A stretch of 64,000 bases of DNA from CAWIHS01 sp963836005 (GTDB lineage: Bacteria; Pseudomonadota; Gammaproteobacteria; GRL18), in contig CAWIHS010000001.1 of the NCBI GenBank assembly GCA_963836005.1, positions 496,001 to 560,000 on the forward strand, read 5' to 3'. Position numbers and translations under genes: made by a program. Below are positions 26,415 to 36,600 of the stretch, piece by piece. The notes beneath the pieces are model-generated. The model was not told where the DNA came from. It did no database searches and saw only the letters and a list, made by a program, of their open reading frames with translations. How positions within the stretch are numbered: the first letter of the stretch is position 1; each line of letters starts with the position of its first letter.

Positions 26415-27326
26415 ATGACAGAAAACAACACAGAAAGCAACTCAGAAAAACGTTTTAAAACGATTGGCTTAATCGGTAAATACGCGGATCCCAGTGTTGG
26501 AGATGCCCTGGTCAGTCTGCATGCCTATTTTACTTCCCGTGATCGTGAAGTTCTGCTTGATGAAAGTACCGCTTTAGTCTTTAATGCACATTCAATGGAA
26601 GTAGTTACCCGCAACCAGTTGGGCTGCCGCTGTGATTTAATTATAATCGTCGGCGGTGACGGCACCCTGCTTAATGCAGCCCGCAGTCTAGTTGGATTCG
26701 GCGTACCCTTACTGGGTATCAATCTCGGCCATCTGGGGTTTCTGGTCGACCTCTGTGCCATAGATGTCGAACTCGCTCTGGATGAGATTCTGGCCGGACA
26801 CTACACGCAGGAAAACCGTTTTTTGATCATCAGTGAAATCCAGCGAGAGGGTAAAGAACTGGGTGGCGGCAATGCCTTTAATGATGTCGTTATTCATAAA
26901 TCCGACGTTGCCCGCATGATCGAAATCGAAACCTATATCGATGGTAAGTTTGTACATTCCATGCATGCAGATGGACTGATCATCTCCACGCCAACGGGTT
27001 CAACCGCCTATTCCCTATCAGGGGGCGGTCCCATTATTTATCCATCTTTAAATGTGCTGCTGCTGGTTCCAATCTGTCCTCATACGATGAGCAATCGTCC
27101 CATAGTTGTCTCAGGCGACAGCGAGATAGATATTATTATCAGCGAGCGTTTTTCTACCAAAGCCCAGGTGACCTATGATGGCCAGATCAATTATGCCCTT
27201 AAACCGGGCGATCATGTTGAAATTATCCGACACCCAAAACACATTACCATCCTGCATCCAAAAAGTTACGATTATTTTGATATCCTTAGAAGAAAATTAC
27301 GCTGGGGCGAAAAACTGACTAATTAA
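26415..27326 (+). CDS. nadK: NAD kinase
   Basis: 303 residues. It phosphorylates NAD to NADP. The GGDGT motif that binds nucleotide is near residue 80 (IIVGGDGTLLNAAR), followed by GINLGHLGFLVDL, HADGLIISTPTGSTAYSLSGGGPI and SNRPIVVSGDSEIDI. It is divergent from hrcA and upstream of recN, an arrangement common in gammaproteobacteria. Confidence 0.98.
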   Translation: MTENNTESNSEKRFKTIGLIGKYADPSVGDALVSLHAYFTSRDREVLLDESTALVFNAHSMEVVTRNQLGCRCDLIIIVGGDGTLLNAARSLVGFGVPLLGINLGHLGFLVDLCAIDVELALDEILAGHYTQENRFLIISEIQREGKELGGGNAFNDVVIHKSDVARMIEIETYIDGKFVHSMHADGLIISTPTGSTAYSLSGGGPIIYPSLNVLLLVPICPHTMSNRPIVVSGDSEIDIIISERFSTKAQVTYDGQINYALKPGDHVEIIRHPKHITILHPKSYDYFDILRRKLRWGEKLTN

Positions 27327-27431
27327 TATTCATTTAAAAAATCAGGCTAAGCGCTGTGACAACAAATATATTATTAAAGTATTTTTTAATAAAACCACTA
27401 CAGGTTATTGAATAAATTAATGTTTTTATCA

Positions 27432-29108
27432 ATGTTAAATCATATCACTATAAAAAACCTTGCTGTTGTTGATACTCTTGATTTAGAACTGAAAACAGGT
27501 CTTAGTGTACTAACCGGTGAAACAGGTGCCGGAAAATCCATACTTATCGATGCATTGGGACTGGTTCTGGGTGATCGGGCCGATGCTGCTGCCGTCCGAC
27601 ATGGTGCTGAACGAGCAGATATTAGCGTTGATTTTGACATTCGTTCGTCGATGAAAACGATTGAGTGGCTCAAAAATAATGAACTGGATAGCGACAACGA
27701 TTGCCTGATCCGACGCACGATTAATGCCAATGGACGCTCCAGAGGTTATATAAACAGTCAGCCTGTACCACTGCAGACTTTACGTGAGCTGGGGGAACAG
27801 CTGGTAAATATTCATGGACAGAATACCCACCAGGCTCTGCTTAAACAGGTTCAGCAACGGTTTCTGCTGGACAGTTTTGCCGCAGCCAGATCGCTACACA
27901 ACAAGGTCCGCTCACTCTATCGGCAATGGAAAAGCACTGCCGCTCGCTATCACCAGTTACGGCAAGACACTGCCGATAAAAATGCCAAACTTGATTTACT
28001 GCGTTTCCAGGTAGAGGAACTGGAAAATTTTGCCGTTGAGGATAATGAACTTAGTTCTCTGGAGGAAGAATATTCTCGCCTGAATAATGCCAGTCGTTTA
28101 ATAGAAATCAGTCAGTCTATTCGCTTTCAGTTACTCGGTGATGAACAAAACGGCACCGCAGTGCATCTTAATCACTGTCTGAATGAACTGGCAGAAGCAA
28201 CGGCACTGGACGCTTCACTTCAGCCGATGGCTGAATATCTGCATAATGCCCTGATTCAGATTGAAGAAGCCGGTTCCGATTTACGAGATTACCTTGATGC
28301 TCTGGAGCTGGATCCCAAGCGGCTGCAGTGGCTGAATGATCGCATCAGCGGATATTACGATCTTTGCCGAAAACACCGTATAGAAGCCGAAGAATTATTT
28401 TCTCATACAGAAAAATTGCGTCATGAACTGGATCAGATTGAAAATGCCGATACTCACCTTGAACTACTGCAGCAGGAGCTGGAAGGCTATAAAAAGGAAT
28501 TTTTTACCCAGGCAAAGAAGCTGACCAGGACTCGTTCAGAAGCTGCCAGTAAACTGGCCGCTATGGTTGAGCAGCATATTCACGAGTTGGGTATGGAACA
28601 TTGTGTCTTCCAGATACAACTGCAGCCATTAGACGCGCAAGAACCTCATCAAGACGGTATGGAAAACATTGCTTTTTTTGTCAGTACTAACCCTGGTCAA
28701 CCGCTAAAAGCACTTTCTAAGGTGGCGTCTGGCGGCGAGTTATCCCGCATCAGCCTGGCCATTCAGGTAGTTACTGCTCAATTTAGTGATGTTCCTACAT
28801 TGATCTTTGACGAAGTAGACGTTGGTATCGGTGGAGGCATCGCAGAGATGGTCGGTAAAAAATTACGTCTGCTGGGTGACCGTGCACAAATATTATGTGT
28901 AACCCACCAGGCGCAAGTGGCTACACAGGCCCATCATCACCTTAGTATCTACAAAGAATCTGATAATAATACTACGCTTACTTATATTTCGGTGCTGAAT
29001 GAAGAGCAGCGTATTGAAGAATTATCACGCATGATGGGTGGAGTTAAAATTACTCAGCAAACACGCTCGCACGCACGGGAAATGCGCAAGCAGGTTCTCA
29101 CCTCATAG
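27432..29108 (+). CDS. recN: DNA repair protein RecN
   Basis: 558 residues from the ATG at 27432 (MLNHITIKNLAVVDTLDLEL), which matches the usual RecN N-terminus. In-frame TTG (27408) and ATG (27420) starts add 8 or 4 residues and cannot be ruled out. RecN is an SMC-like ATPase acting in double-strand break repair. Walker A GETGAGKSILIDALGLVLGDRA is near residue 30, a coiled-coil middle follows, then the signature KVASGGELSRISLAIQ, Walker B TLIFDEVDVGIGG and a CVTHQAQVA motif. Confidence 0.97.
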   Translation: MLNHITIKNLAVVDTLDLELKTGLSVLTGETGAGKSILIDALGLVLGDRADAAAVRHGAERADISVDFDIRSSMKTIEWLKNNELDSDNDCLIRRTINANGRSRGYINSQPVPLQTLRELGEQLVNIHGQNTHQALLKQVQQRFLLDSFAAARSLHNKVRSLYRQWKSTAARYHQLRQDTADKNAKLDLLRFQVEELENFAVEDNELSSLEEEYSRLNNASRLIEISQSIRFQLLGDEQNGTAVHLNHCLNELAEATALDASLQPMAEYLHNALIQIEEAGSDLRDYLDALELDPKRLQWLNDRISGYYDLCRKHRIEAEELFSHTEKLRHELDQIENADTHLELLQQELEGYKKEFFTQAKKLTRTRSEAASKLAAMVEQHIHELGMEHCVFQIQLQPLDAQEPHQDGMENIAFFVSTNPGQPLKALSKVASGGELSRISLAIQVVTAQFSDVPTLIFDEVDVGIGGGIAEMVGKKLRLLGDRAQILCVTHQAQVATQAHHHLSIYKESDNNTTLTYISVLNEEQRIEELSRMMGGVKITQQTRSHAREMRKQVLTS

Positions 29109-29488
29109 CAGTCTGCAACAGGTAAGCGGTAAGATCTTTAGCTGCATGTTTCAAAAAAACCGGAAACAGTTCAAGTTTTTGCACATTTGTCTAATGAAAA
29201 TATATCATTTTCAAGACAGCATGATATTATAAACAGAAAATTAACTGTTTAGCATAACTGTTAGAAAACAAAAGAAATATAACACCCAATGTTCAAGCAT
29301 TGTTCACTGTTTAATACACGACACTCGAAACAATAATTTATTCTAAAGAAATAGTGTGACTATTCAGCAAATTTCAGAGATGTTGATTGGCAATCTCTAG
29401 TTCATAATCTTCGATACGCTGAATTATTACTGATAGCGTATTAAAAGTGACGCGGCTGGTTACCTAATAATAGCGCGGATAAAAGATC
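29109..29488. other. Intergenic region after recN
   Basis: 380 AT-rich bases with no gene seen. A diverged inverted repeat at 29355-29430 (arms containing GTGACTATTCAG and GATACGCTGAATTATTAC) resembles the TAACTATTCAGCGTATC family found intact at 11599 and 39700. It precedes the cyclase-like gene. Confidence 0.45.
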
Positions 29489-31771
29489 ATGTTTAGTTTT
29501 TTAGGCTTTCCTGGCCCGCAGGATAATAAAAAATCACCGCCTTACACCCTTTCACGCCCCGAGCTGGACAAGATCAATCTCTCATCTATACAAAAAGGAA
29601 TAGACAATCACCGCATCGACACGAGTCTGGGCTGGGGCTTTAAAAAAGGGCTTGAACATATTATCCGGCAATTATTGCTGGAAAAAATTCATGACCGCAG
29701 AACCAGAAGTGTTTCTACCGACCTGAAAAACAACCTTGATTTGTTTGGCAAAGATTATACCCTGCTGCTGGAAGAAGCCATTCTTTCAGAACGTGGAGTG
29801 GCGGGCGTACAGATCATGCAGCTGTCGATTATCAAATTTATCATTCACTCCACTCAGAAAGAAACAGCGGCAATTCAGGACAGTCTGATTCAGGACATTT
29901 TACTCTTCCCGCAAGGCTTTAACAGTAAACTGGAACGCGTGACTGATGTCAATTTCCTGGCTAACAGAAGAACATGGGTTTCTAGTAATATCAGAACCTT
30001 ACATGAACATGCTATTAATTTACTTTTTAGTCAGATTTCCCTGATCGAAAATTCCATGCGCACCAGCCAGCTGCGGGAAAAATTTTTAAGCGATAAAAGC
30101 TGGACCATACCCCGGGAACTATTATTAAATCCCCTGTTGTCTGATCCTAACGGCCAGGGAACTCATTTCAGTATTGCGCTGACACATTATGTATTATTAA
30201 ATGAGCAGAAAGGACATCCGTTTTGTTTTGACTCTGTTAGCGAGCTCATCGACAATACGCTGAAAAAGATTGCCCGCAAGCAAAATCTCACGATTAACAG
30301 CACTCATGATCAGGGAATTTCCTGGCTCGACTCGGTCGATAATATTGATTATCTCTTCATTCCACCGTGTCTGGTCGACACCAACAGCTCCATGTTCGTC
30401 ATGCCGCCTGAACCGGATAAAAATGAACTAAAAAGAAAAAAACAGGCCACCAGCATTTTACTCAGGGCATTTAAAAAAGCCACCATACACAACCATATTG
30501 CCGCCGCCTATAGGGTGGCCAGAATGCCGGGGCAGAATTTTAGAGAATTGACGCCTTATCAGCATTACCAGGCTCTTTCCGGAGAATCATCCCTGCGCAT
30601 CGTCGCCAAAAAACTTCAGGCTATCACCAGAACACGCATATCGCAAAACCTGGATAATTCTATATCTATCAAAGACATCATACATAGCAAAAAAGAAATT
30701 GAAAGACTCCGGCAAGCAGAGCTGAAAGATCAAATGGTCAAGTTTGTGAGAGACTTCATACGCTATCGACGTGATTTAAAATATTGGGATATCCTTAATA
30801 ATGCCATGGATCAGATCAATATCCTTAACGATACGCGATTGTTGTTATTATCCTCAAGCAACGGACTGCTGCATACCTTCTGCCCTGAAACATTAAAAAA
30901 AGAAACCAAAGACAGTATTCGTTCACATGTTATTCTCAAAGCTGATATTCGAGGTTCCACCACCACCACCAGTGAATTCTGTAAACGCGGATTAAATCCC
31001 GCGACACACTTCGGTGAACACTTTTTTGCCCCGATTCAGGATCTGATTCGAATTTATGGTGCCGAAACAGTATTTATTGAAGGCGATGCCATTATTCTAA
31101 GTTTTATGGAATATCATAAGAGCCCGGAAAAAGGCAATGCCGTCGCAAGAGCCTGCAGTTTGGCAAAAAAAATCCTCGAAGTGGTTGACAAACAAAATGA
31201 AAACCTGAGAAGCAAAGCTTTGCCAGAGCTGGAACTGGGCATTGGTATCTGTTTTGAAAATGCACCGCCCACCTTTCTGTATTATGGTGAAAAACGCATT
31301 ATGATTTCACCCGCCATTGGGACAGCCGATCGCCTGTCCTCCTGTTCCTGGGAATTGCGCAAGCAGTACGAAAATAAAAAACCCCTCACCAATGTCATGG
31401 TATACCAGCGTTATGACAGGGCAGAAAAAGCTGAAAAAGGCATCACTACCATCCGTTATAACCTTAGAGGTATTGAGCTGGATAAACCTGGATATCAGAA
31501 ATTAACCAAAGAACTTGATCTGAGTTCTTACAAAATCAGGCTCCCCGGAGAAAAATCAACTTCATCTATTTTTCATGCCGGGGAATACTATGACTCAGAA
31601 GGTATTTGCAATCAGGTTGTGGTCAGGCAGGCAAAAATCACACAATGCAATCATTCCGGCACAGAGCAGCAGCCTGAAGCAGACAGCTGTTATTTTGAAG
31701 TCGTCACTACTCCCCGGCTGCTGGAGAAAGTCAACCAGATATTACAGCGAAAAACCAGCAACACACCATAA
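29489..31771 (+). CDS. Large protein with class III nucleotidyl-cyclase-like domain
   Basis: 760 residues, intact. The C-terminal half holds a class III adenylate/guanylate cyclase-like homology domain: ILKADIRGSTTTTSEF near residue 484 supplies a first metal-binding aspartate and EGDAIILSF near residue 530 a second, with ELGIGICFE and ISPAIGTADRLSS following. The first 480 residues are alpha-helical in character, with no signal peptide, no membrane segment and no domain I recognise. Whether it makes cAMP, cGMP or has lost activity cannot be told. It is a lone gene, convergent with the RTX gene. Confidence 0.7.
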   Translation: MFSFLGFPGPQDNKKSPPYTLSRPELDKINLSSIQKGIDNHRIDTSLGWGFKKGLEHIIRQLLLEKIHDRRTRSVSTDLKNNLDLFGKDYTLLLEEAILSERGVAGVQIMQLSIIKFIIHSTQKETAAIQDSLIQDILLFPQGFNSKLERVTDVNFLANRRTWVSSNIRTLHEHAINLLFSQISLIENSMRTSQLREKFLSDKSWTIPRELLLNPLLSDPNGQGTHFSIALTHYVLLNEQKGHPFCFDSVSELIDNTLKKIARKQNLTINSTHDQGISWLDSVDNIDYLFIPPCLVDTNSSMFVMPPEPDKNELKRKKQATSILLRAFKKATIHNHIAAAYRVARMPGQNFRELTPYQHYQALSGESSLRIVAKKLQAITRTRISQNLDNSISIKDIIHSKKEIERLRQAELKDQMVKFVRDFIRYRRDLKYWDILNNAMDQINILNDTRLLLLSSSNGLLHTFCPETLKKETKDSIRSHVILKADIRGSTTTTSEFCKRGLNPATHFGEHFFAPIQDLIRIYGAETVFIEGDAIILSFMEYHKSPEKGNAVARACSLAKKILEVVDKQNENLRSKALPELELGIGICFENAPPTFLYYGEKRIMISPAIGTADRLSSCSWELRKQYENKKPLTNVMVYQRYDRAEKAEKGITTIRYNLRGIELDKPGYQKLTKELDLSSYKIRLPGEKSTSSIFHAGEYYDSEGICNQVVVRQAKITQCNHSGTEQQPEADSCYFEVVTTPRLLEKVNQILQRKTSNTP

Positions 31772-31915
31772 ATAAAACCATAACTACTCTGTCTCCATCC
31801 ATACTATTGAATGGAAACTATTGTGTATATTTTGCAGTACGTAGTTACTATCAGACAGGTCAAAAGGGAGCTTTACACTGACTATCAAGGATAATCCCGC
31901 TGATATTTTCTCCAT

Positions 31916-33310
31916 CTATGACCAGCTGGCCGCAATCACGGCATTCATTTCTTCACTCTCAGCCACAGTCAAATAACCATCTATCCCTTCAGGGGCTTTA
32001 AACGCAGACATGGCAGTGACCAGATTATTAACGGCACTGGCATATATAACTTCCGTTTCAGTGTGTATTTCATCCAGTTGATACTGCTCATCCTCAAACC
32101 AGTTAAGAACTTTTATCTGATCTTCACTGCCAACAAAATCGATGATCAAGTGATCATTTTGCTGGCTGAACCAGAGCTGCTCTTTATTGATCTCTTTGCT
32201 CAATATTAATTGTTCTACGTCATTAATTAATGACTCTGATTGATTGTTGATAACATCATGCCCATCACCTGTGGTGAAACGGTAGCTGTCACTGCCCTTG
32301 CCTCCGGTTAAAATATCATTTCCTTCATTTCCAATCAGAACATCATTTCCATCACGCCCGTATAATCGATCATCACCTTCAAGACCCTCTAGAACATTCG
32401 CCGCACTATTGCCGTAAAGAGAGTTATCCAGACTGTTACCCTGACCGGACAACTCTGCTTCACCTTGTAAAATCAAGCGTTCAAGATGCTCACCCAGATG
32501 ATGATCTACCGTGCTGTAGACACGGTCATCACCGGCATCAGGCAATTCCTGGATCAGATCAGCACCACTGTCGACATAATACCTGTCATTCCCCATACCG
32601 CCGCTCAAAAGATCATCACCGGCGCCGCCATTTAAGAGATCATCGCCCTGAGCACCCGACAAAAAATCATTTCCATCACGCCCATATAATCGATCATCAC
32701 CGTCATGACCCTCAAGAACATTCGCCGCACTATTGCCGTAAAGAAAGTTATCCAGGCTGTTACCCTGACCGGACAGCGCTGCATCTCCCTGTAAAATCAA
32801 ACGTTCAAGATGCTCACCCAGATGATGATCTACCGTGCTGTAGACGCGATCATCTCCGGCATCAGCCAATTCCTGGATCAGATCAGCACCACTGTCGACA
32901 TAATACCTGTCATTCCCCATACCGCCGCTCAAAAGATCATCACCGGTGCCGCCATTTAAGAGATCATCGCCCTGAGCACCCGACAAAAAATCATTTCCAT
33001 CACGCCCATATAATCGATCATCACCGTCAAGACCCTCAAGAACATTCGCCGCACTATTGCCGTAAAGAGAGTTATCCAGGCTGTTACCCTGACCGGACAG
33101 CGCTGCATCTCCCTGTAAAATCAAACGTTCAAGATGCTCACCCAGATGATGATCTACCGTGCTGTAGACACGGTCATCACCGGCATCAGGCAATTCTTCG
33201 ATCAGATCAGCACCACTGTCGACATAATACCTGTCATTCCCCATACCGCCGCTCATGAGATCATCACCGACGCCGCCATTTAAGAGATCATCGCCCTGAG
33301 CACCCGACAA
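31916..33310 (-). CDS. RTX lipase, C-terminal piece (third of three frames)
   Basis: 464 codons from the first ATG, but the frame is open from about 33429, where a missing base breaks it away from the 33280-39303 frame. It consists of three further copies of a 108-residue module (DRVYSTVDHHLGEHLERL..., GNSAANVLEG, GRDGND, GAQGDDLLNGG) with RTX nonapeptides of the GGxGxDxUx type, and then a C-terminal segment (about the last 130 residues) rich in acidic and aromatic residues. That end presumably carries the uncleaved type I secretion signal. Without repair of the frame the protein would lack this signal and could not be exported. Confidence 0.8.
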   Translation of the reverse strand: MSGAQGDDLLNGGVGDDLMSGGMGNDRYYVDSGADLIEELPDAGDDRVYSTVDHHLGEHLERLILQGDAALSGQGNSLDNSLYGNSAANVLEGLDGDDRLYGRDGNDFLSGAQGDDLLNGGTGDDLLSGGMGNDRYYVDSGADLIQELADAGDDRVYSTVDHHLGEHLERLILQGDAALSGQGNSLDNFLYGNSAANVLEGHDGDDRLYGRDGNDFLSGAQGDDLLNGGAGDDLLSGGMGNDRYYVDSGADLIQELPDAGDDRVYSTVDHHLGEHLERLILQGEAELSGQGNSLDNSLYGNSAANVLEGLEGDDRLYGRDGNDVLIGNEGNDILTGGKGSDSYRFTTGDGHDVINNQSESLINDVEQLILSKEINKEQLWFSQQNDHLIIDFVGSEDQIKVLNWFEDEQYQLDEIHTETEVIYASAVNNLVTAMSAFKAPEGIDGYLTVAESEEMNAVIAASWS

Positions 33311-33620
33311 AAAATCATTTCCATCACGCCCATATAATCGATCATCACCGTCATGACCCTCAAGAACATTCGCCGCGCTATTGCCGTAAAGAAAGTTATC
33401 CAGGCTGTTACCCTGACCGGACAGAGCTGTTCACCTTGTAAAATCAAGCGTTCAAGATGCTCACCCAGATGATGATCTACCGTGCTGTAGACACGGTCAT
33501 CACCGGCATCAGGCAATTCTTCGATCAGATCAGCACCACTGTCGACATAATACCTGTCATTCCCCATACCGCCGCTCATGAGATCATCACCGGAACCGCC
33601 ATTCAGCAAATCATTTCCTT
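32290..33620. repeat. Four tandem 324-bp coding modules of the RTX gene
   Basis: The marker GTGCTGTAGA recurs at 32511, 32835, 33159 and 33482. The spacings are 324, 324 and 323 bases. Each module encodes 108 residues with a run of calcium-binding nonapeptides. The 323-base spacing directly shows the one-base loss at about 33429 that breaks the frame. The high identity between modules points to recent duplication or ongoing recombination. Confidence 0.9.
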
Positions 33621-36600
33621 CACCAGCAGTCAGTTGATCATTACCTGCCTGACCATAGAGCCGGTCATCACCACTACCGCCATCAAGCTTATCATCGCCG
33701 CTGGACGCAAAAAGCTCATCGTTACCCTTACCGCCAAACAGATTTTCATTCTCGGCTGTCCCTGTTAAATAATCATCAGCATCTGTGCCCTGAATAATAT
33801 TAACATCTTCCTGTAACTGTTTTAATTGAGCATGTGTAAAAGTGGTATTATCGCTGAATTGATAATAATCAATAATGTTTACTTCGGTGCTGTTTGCCGC
33901 ATCGACAACACGCACCTTGTCATTCAGCGAATAATGCACAATGAGATCCTCACCAGCATCTTCAAATACAATATCCTGCGCAAAGATTCCCTCGCCAAAA
34001 CGAATAATATTCCCTATTGGATTGGATAAGGAGCCGGCCGGACTATCAATAATGAAAGAGCCTTGCTGGGATGTACCATCGCCCAGGTTGAAGTAATAGG
34101 TATCCTGCCCGCGCCCTCCAACTAATTGATCGGTGCCCTGATCTCCGCTGATAACATCATCACCTGCTCCGCCTCTGATGGTATCGTCGCCTGTGCCGCC
34201 AGAAAGAAAATAGCTTGCAGAGTAGCCAATAGAGATCAAATCATCGCCTCCCTCAGCATAGATAAAAAACACAGGTTCTCCATACGTGGCATAACCACTG
34301 CTTATATGTATAGCGTTTTGCAGTTCATTGCCATAAATTTTCATATTGGCTGCATAAAGACTATAGCTGGTATAATTCACTTCCAGGTTCTCAACATTTT
34401 CCGGTATAACAAAACCTCTTAGCTCAGATTCCCCGCCTTCATAAGAGATTTTATCAATACCTTCCCCCGGCTGTTCAATGATGGTGCCTACTTTTCCTGC
34501 ATGCATAATATACAGATCATCCCCGGCTCCGCCCTGAGAATAATTCTCGCCTGCTCTGCCATCGAGTATATTATGACCAGAATTACCAATCAGACGGTTA
34601 TCCAGATCATTCCCGGTTGCATTCGTGCTGACATAGCCCGTCAAAGTAATATTTTCAATATGCTCCGGCAAAGTAAAACTTGCAGAACTAAAGACCTGAT
34701 CCCTACCGCTATCAGGCTGTTCTATGATCTGATCATAGGGAGAATCTACTGCATAAGTATCATCGCTAGTACTGCCGCTAATAGTGTCCTCAGCAGGAAG
34801 AGTCAGCTTGCTGAATAATAGAGCACTGTCCCATATCGTCCCATCAGAAAAATGCACGCTGAGGTTTTGAAGAGGATTTTCAACCTCAGCCGTGCTTTGA
34901 TTATGTACTACATAATTTTTGTAGCGTATCTGGTTTGGCGTATTCTGCACTGCGAGGACCAGATCTCTGCCATCCAGGTGTACGGACAGCTGATCAGGCG
35001 CATAGGTTTGATCGAGAATCAGCTGATTGAGACCGTTTTGATCATCTACGATGTCATAGCCAAAATCATGCGTAAAAAAATATGCATCATCACCATGGCC
35101 ACCACTCAAGCGATCATTTCCAGTACCGCCGTATAATTTATCTGAACCCTGATCACCGATGAGCGCATCATTACCCGCACCGCCATCGAGAGAGTCATTG
35201 CCTTCTCCTGCATAGAGTACATCGTTGCCCTCATCACCCATTAAAAAGTCATTGCCCGGATGTCTGCCGTAGTTTTTATCGGCAAAAAAAGTATCATCTC
35301 CGCTACCGCCATACAGATAGTCACTGCCGTCATTCCCGTAAATAGTATCATTACCTGCCCCTGCCTTGATGCGATCATTACTGGCGCTACCATTGATAGT
35401 ATCATCCAGAGAAGAGCCTGTTATATCGTCCGATAGATTACCTACATTGAGCTTGAAGCTGTCCGTGACCTTGTTATCATGTGCGTCAGCCGCTGTAATT
35501 GAAACCGTTACTATACCCGCATCATTTTCACCCGGCAGGCCTGATAATGTTCGGGCAGCAGCATCATACTGCAGCCATTGCGGCAGCACTAAGCCATCAT
35601 TCTGTGTAATAGTGATCGTCAGCTCATCCCCTTCAGGATCAACGAACTGGTTTTCCGGTAATGTCATTTGAAACAGTTCGTTGACCGGCAGTATCTTATC
35701 ATTGATGTCAACATTTAACGAAGGCGCATAGTTGATGGGCTGATGTTGAGAAAACTGCTGTAATTGTGTTTGTTCCCAGATAGTCCCATCGGCAAAGACT
35801 ATTCTTTCGATTCGAGGGGTTTCAATCGTTGCTGCGCCGACGATGATCGGATCACTGAACCAGTCTTTAATGATCACGCGATCATTGGAATTTATTATAA
35901 TGTGCAAATCACCCGTGTTAGCTGACTCACCCATAACCAGGTTACTATCGTCAGTATCGACCCGTTCGGCGCTCAATTGCAGTGGAAAAATTCCTTCACC
36001 AAACACCAGTATATCGAATCCCGTTGAAATAGTACCCGCATCGGCCAGGGCGATTCCAGCCGGAAGATTTTCATCGATAATGTCCGTTCCGCTTCCCAGC
36101 TCATAGTAATAGGCGTCATTACCCATACCGCCCTGCAGGTAGTCATTACCAAGCCCACCCTCTAAGCTGTCTGCGCCTGAATTGCCGATCAGATTGTCAT
36201 TCACTGATGTACCGGTCAGCACGTCATTGCCTTCGCCGCCTTCACTGACACTGGACACCAGTCGCCGAATAACAGCAGCTTTATCCAGGGTAATGGCTGA
36301 TAAGTCAATATTTTCAATTAATCCCTCAGCAAACCAGTCCTGGATAATAATGGATCCATCTTTGCTTATGTTATTAATCTGCAAATCTTTATTATGTCTG
36401 GAAAATTCGACATCATCAGCATTCAAATATTCCAGTTTTAGGCGATCATCAGAACCCGCGTCGTCCTTGATCAAATCATGTCCATCATCCTGAGCGTAAA
36501 TATAACTATCATTACCGAGACCGCCAGCCATATGATCATTCCCCTGCCCGCCCCGGAGAGTATCATCACCGCTGCCGCCATCGAGTGTATCATTACCATT

